33,076 bases of DNA from assembly GCA_902489795.1 (NCBI GenBank), contig CABUBU010000019.1, positions 1 to 33,076 of the forward strand, written 5' to 3'. The stretch is from an uncultured Azospirillum sp. GTDB taxonomy: Bacteria > Pseudomonadota > Alphaproteobacteria > RF32 > CAG-239. Under the pieces are notes generated by a model, which did no database searches, was not told the origin of the DNA, and saw nothing but the letters and a program-made list of their open reading frames with translations. A program made the translations under genes and the position numbers. Below, one piece after another: positions 31,101 through 33,076 of the stretch (position 1 is its first letter; the number at the start of each line of letters is the position of its first letter).

Positions 31101-31966
31101 ACATCAAACTGACGACCCGCGGCGGTGCGCGCTTGAGCGATATCCTGCCGGATTTTGTTAATAAGGGGATCTATGTCGTAGATAATACGTTTGCGGATAA
31201 TACAAAATGGGCGGATGGCCAGAAGCCGTCAGAAAATAATGATCTTTCAGGGTCAAACACTTCTGCCGAAACATATACTTCTGCTTATCTTGGCTTTATT
31301 CCTTCTCCGACTTGTCCGCCGGGTTACTCCAAGGTAATTACCATCAATCCTTCGGGTTGGGCGATGGCGCAGGCCGGTACACCGATGTCTAAAAACAGCA
31401 AGATAGATATCAGCACGCATAACAATCCATATTTGTACTGGTATACTCAGGATGGTAAGCTGCGTACGGATACGGAAGAAATTGAGCCGGTCAATCCGCT
31501 TACTTTCCAAAAGAGCACATGGTTGAAAGCGATGGTTTTGCCGGAATGTGGTGGTTTGAAAACGGATGGTAAATGTTCTGATTTGAAAAAATTTACCGGC
31601 TGGGGGACGGTAATGGGCTTTATTTATCCGGCGGCTTATTATCAAGATTTTCTTTCTGGTAAACTTGGTGCTACAAATGTGGCAGATAAAAAAGGCGGCC
31701 ATGCCGATGACACAAATCTACAAGATGATACTGTTTACTGGAACCTGTATCCGGTTCATTACCGCGAACTGGAAGCTTATGTGACGGTTTACTGTTATTT
31801 CCGCCGCGAGGCATTTGACAGCGACTATGTTGATACTGCTTATGATCAGTTGAAAGCTTATAAAGCAAATCAAACAAATGGGGCGCGGAAATTTTGGAGC
31901 AAAACCGGTGCGACAAACCTTGAGCGTCTGAACGATCCGGCTCTGGAGTATAACGATCCGTGGTAA
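28157..31966 (+). CDS. Giant PilV/Shufflon_N-like prepilin adhesin
   Basis: The 1269-residue protein starts with a class III prepilin signal: a short basic leader, Gly12 then Thr-Met-Leu-Val-Glu17, which gives the conserved Glu at +5, followed by a hydrophobic helix (MLGLIAMVTPILY). The next 300 residues match the order of motifs in Shufflon_N/PilV tip adhesins: LPYGFL, FQVVLRK, VTGFLTA, ARRIA-like SRIATMVG, SNGGYVED, GAQGIWSLP and the LNSMETDLFM block, then NHNIRQVNQIIM. The remaining 900 residues are a beta-rich Asp/Asn/Gly-rich passenger ending in a Cys-containing C-terminal domain (CPPGYS, ECGG, GKCSD, TVYCYFRR). PilV of R64 is far shorter. It likely sits at the tip of a pilus or pseudopilus as a binding protein. 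A gggggaaag ribosome-binding site precedes the ATG, and a terminator follows. No pilus assembly gene and no Rci-type recombinase is in the window. Confidence 0.85.
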   Translation: MKKMFNRINEAGTMLVEAMAMLGLIAMVTPILYKKAAERTTELQDINASNQLRILANAMDAYIKDNFTRINDGETVVNSCDVGKMDYSGFTDATSVSFDISHLCEYLPYGFLKDGKTQDSKLFSSANPSFQVVLRKTTGTETDENNQPVVVAETVTGFLTAVPNEGEDFPSTRVSRIATMVGSNGGYVEDDGEIMGAQGIWSLPNTSELGLNLPANTFVISSLQPISSQGLANEDVLHRKTERQNDYVLNSMETDLFMSYSSKNHNIRQVNQIIMRPQKDWMVGGDLNTFKRDAPNENEPTMEYGQTYKADLDYTLYIGDKGGAYMEGNLAALSSLFTVRSELENDKGDGGIKYYGTNTTTNTTDPNNPVTTTNKDKAIFSVTTSKMEYGNIDEKTAGALLTVDKDNGSMEFESKTGGNDPSTGAPTVSGKQKLIAANAERVNVIDGALSVRNPGIAPDGGKYDNYHKDQWPEQNAAPAVIVGGGNVHKASYTTYTYNEDGTPAITGDGAFESSDLTGEHALTVNGPAFVKDSLKTAKLKAYNVDAAKLRAGVRPEDFDDVTEDKDFYLVAEQKGTDAANPEGRMLVGHHDDPVSGELGYRMQIAEADDTLDDGTEVQSGIRMKHESGINVLANATAANSVNIGLVEHDVDNNSSLVNNNTADGQIKLGAFNAISLSTIYENGVPIDKSVVSIQDDMLRAYARADKATGTNTHAAYVDSVTDYARFISQEFDAAGYTHDDLYQRERTDKEANLFGLGGMDFTISETKKDGNKVRPVVDIRASREDKYLTSRFSGGFAIYDHDVSSADYPDNPLTGGKDGSPQVIQMGNPALYINKGDFRILTTVANAETQLDVKKGDTILQVDNNSDENVIPDDSERGSVYIRKGAINLASASVSAENRLTNAEIKGTDTEAGYKKTYAPVGYIAADRFIAQTVPDGTILQGTTNGTINSGDISTIKGTDGEEVIPFNKFEVNPAYTSVMHDIKLTTRGGARLSDILPDFVNKGIYVVDNTFADNTKWADGQKPSENNDLSGSNTSAETYTSAYLGFIPSPTCPPGYSKVITINPSGWAMAQAGTPMSKNSKIDISTHNNPYLYWYTQDGKLRTDTEEIEPVNPLTFQKSTWLKAMVLPECGGLKTDGKCSDLKKFTGWGTVMGFIYPAAYYQDFLSGKLGATNVADKKGGHADDTNLQDDTVYWNLYPVHYRELEAYVTVYCYFRREAFDSDYVDTAYDQLKAYKANQTNGARKFWSKTGATNLERLNDPALEYNDPW

Positions 31967-31980
31967 TGTTCAGGCTGCTG

Positions 31981-32017
31981 GAAAATTCCCCGTTCGTTAA
32001 GGACGGGGAATTTTTTT
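31981..32017 (+). terminator. Terminator of the PilV-like gene
   Basis: The stem aaattccccgttc / gacggggaattt with a GTTAAG-type loop is followed by seven T residues, placed 14 bases after the stop codon. Confidence 0.9.
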
Positions 32018-32434
32018 GTCGATGTGCCGGCGGGGAATAATAATTTGCAACGATTCTCTCTTGTGCCGGAAATGACCGGGATTTTGCGGTTTGCGGGGAG
32101 AGACCGCAACAGAGGGTCGGATCGATTGACGGGGTGTTGCGTGTCCGGGAAAGTTTGGCCGGCCGAAACAGGAACAGATTTAAGCAAACGAAAAATGGCC
32201 GTTGACGTTTTTTATTTGTAACGCGTATTTTATTGAGATGTTTTCCGACGAAGAATAATGAAGATCCGTCACCGGGAAAGTGTTTGGCTGAAAAAGGAAA
32301 AAATCGCGGCCGGCGCTTAGAAGAAAAAACGCGGGTGAAATACGGGGCATAAAATTTAAGATGAAATAGGGCAAACCGTTGTTTGTGAGGGAAAACATGA
32401 AAGGCAAAACGGTTATTGAACGGGGCTGTTGCCA
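32018..32434. repeat. Degenerate copies of the terminal repeat
   Basis: This stretch has no supported gene. It contains decayed relatives of the array that follows: a block at about 32064-32092 resembling the start of the 109-bp unit (gattttgcggtttgcgggga), and two blocks with ccgggaaagt followed by tttggc and an A/G-rich tail (about 32140 and 32262). Confidence 0.55.
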
Positions 32435-33076
32435 TGCCGTGTTGATGACGGGAAAGAAGCGGAATTGAAAAGAAACAGAAATGGATTGCCGCTTGCGGAA
32501 AGAGGCGGGGCAAGGGAAGGAAGGCAGGGAAGAAAAACGGATTGAAGCCACCACGCCGTTTTGCAAAACGTTTTTGCGTTAGAGAGGAAAGCCGGGACGA
32601 ATTATCGACCGGATTTTGCGGCTTGCTGGAGCTTTTCGGAGGAAAAGTCGGGACGGATATTGCAACGGGTTTGCTGTCGTGCCGTGTTGATGACGGGAAA
32701 GTTTTTTGCTGAAAAGGAAAAGCGGGACGAATTATCGACCGGATTTTGCGGCTTGCTGGAGCTTTTCGGAGGAAAAGTCGGGACGGATATTGCAACGGGT
32801 TTGCTGTCGTGCCGTGTTGATGACGGGAAAGAAGTGGAATTGAAAAGAAACAGAAATGGATTGCCGCTTGCGGAAAGAGGCGGGGCAAGGGAAGGAAGGC
32901 AGGGAAGAAAAACGGATTGAAGCCACCACGCCGTTTTGCAAAACGTTTTTGCGTTAGAGAGGAAAGCCGGGACGAATTATCGACCGGATTTTGCGGCTTG
33001 CTGGAGCTTTTCGGAGGAAAAGTCGGGACGGATATTGCAACGGGTTTGCTGTCGTGCCGTGTTGATGACGGGAAAG
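32435..33076. repeat. Composite tandem repeat array, period 375 bp, cut by the window end
   Basis: The array is built from two parts: a 136-bp part Y (32457-32592 and 32832-32967, one difference) and a 109-bp part X (32593-32701, 32723-32831 and 32968-33076, identical in all three). The order is Y-X, 21-bp linker, X, Y-X, so the Y-X block of 245 bp recurs at 375 bp. Part Y contains a perfect 14-bp palindrome CGTTTTGCAAAACG (32557-32570 and 32932-32945). The plus strand is purine-biased. The window ends exactly at the end of the third X, consistent with a contig broken by the repeat. Confidence 0.92.
32723..32831. repeat. Solo 109-bp X unit inside the array
   Basis: This X unit is identical to those at 32593-32701 and 32968-33076, but it is preceded by a 21-bp linker (32702-32722) instead of part Y. 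It shows that X can be copied or retained independently of Y. Confidence 0.9.

Noticed and set aside
31671..32888. 405-codon minus-strand open frame
   Set aside because: It runs antisense through the end of the PilV-like gene, its terminator and the repeat array, repeats its own segments, and has low-complexity Ser/Pro/Phe content. It is a by-product of the purine-biased strand.
32435..33076. CRISPR array or classical shufflon
   Set aside because: The repeats are 109-245 bp, direct rather than inverted, and lack unique spacers of constant size. There are no cas genes and no Rci-type recombinase nearby.

Overview
The window looks like a chromosomal stretch of a Gram-negative alphaproteobacterium with roughly balanced base composition. 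I infer this from gene order rather than from a marker RNA. The evidence is a divergent zinc-ribbon gene followed by ftsE-ftsX-DUF218-plsC, the rsmD/rluB pair divergent from tadA, an LytM peptidase-bactofilin-smpB run, and a fliL-fliM-DUF6468-motE block. A host-associated (gut-type) Rhodospirillales-like relative is plausible, but the sequence alone does not prove it. No rRNA, tRNA, CRISPR array or intact transposase was recognised.

Layout: (1) 1-5.4 kb is accessory. It holds two tandem paralogous lipoproteins with internally duplicated domains, an M29 aminopeptidase, and a 1.3-kb gene-poor stretch with a purine-biased, weakly repeated segment and a cluster of REP/BIME-like palindromes. (2) 5.4-12.2 kb is metabolic and core: gap-pgk (glycolysis) with a terminator-like hairpin between them, a nitroreductase, an unknown protein, a TTG-start lipoprotein overlapping argS, a 124-bp palindrome, and a zinc-ribbon membrane protein. 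(3) 12.3-15.3 kb is the ftsEX-DUF218-plsC envelope operon. (4) 15.3-16.2 kb is a pair of paralogous small membrane proteins. (5) 16.3-22.9 kb covers RNA modification and the envelope: rsmD, rluB, tadA, a small HNH protein, a lipoprotein, an FtsB/DivIC-like protein, M23 peptidase-bactofilin-smpB, a membrane protein, and a crcB fluoride-channel gene broken by two one-base losses in T runs. (6) 22.9-27.1 kb is uvrB downstream of a four-gene flagellar fragment (fliL, fliM-like, DUF6468, motE-like). (7) 27.3-32.0 kb is a two-gene unit: a PilM-like membrane protein and a 1269-residue prepilin whose N-terminal third resembles the Shufflon_N/PilV pilus-tip adhesin fold. (8) 32.0 kb to the end is a non-coding-looking repeat field whose last 640 bp is a near-perfect array; the window stops exactly at the end of a repeat unit.

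Two translation-initiation styles coexist. Most core genes have an AGGA-type ribosome-binding site. The lipoprotein pair, the aminopeptidase and the small membrane-protein pair have A/T-rich leaders without one, and the first lipoprotein has a Cys-Ser-Lys-Asp-Asp start like Bacteroidota surface lipoproteins. This suggests an acquired gene set, although a perfect sigma70 promoter precedes the second lipoprotein. The most interesting system-level candidates are the giant PilV-like adhesin with its PilM-like partner, with repeats downstream, and the duplicated lipoprotein pair.
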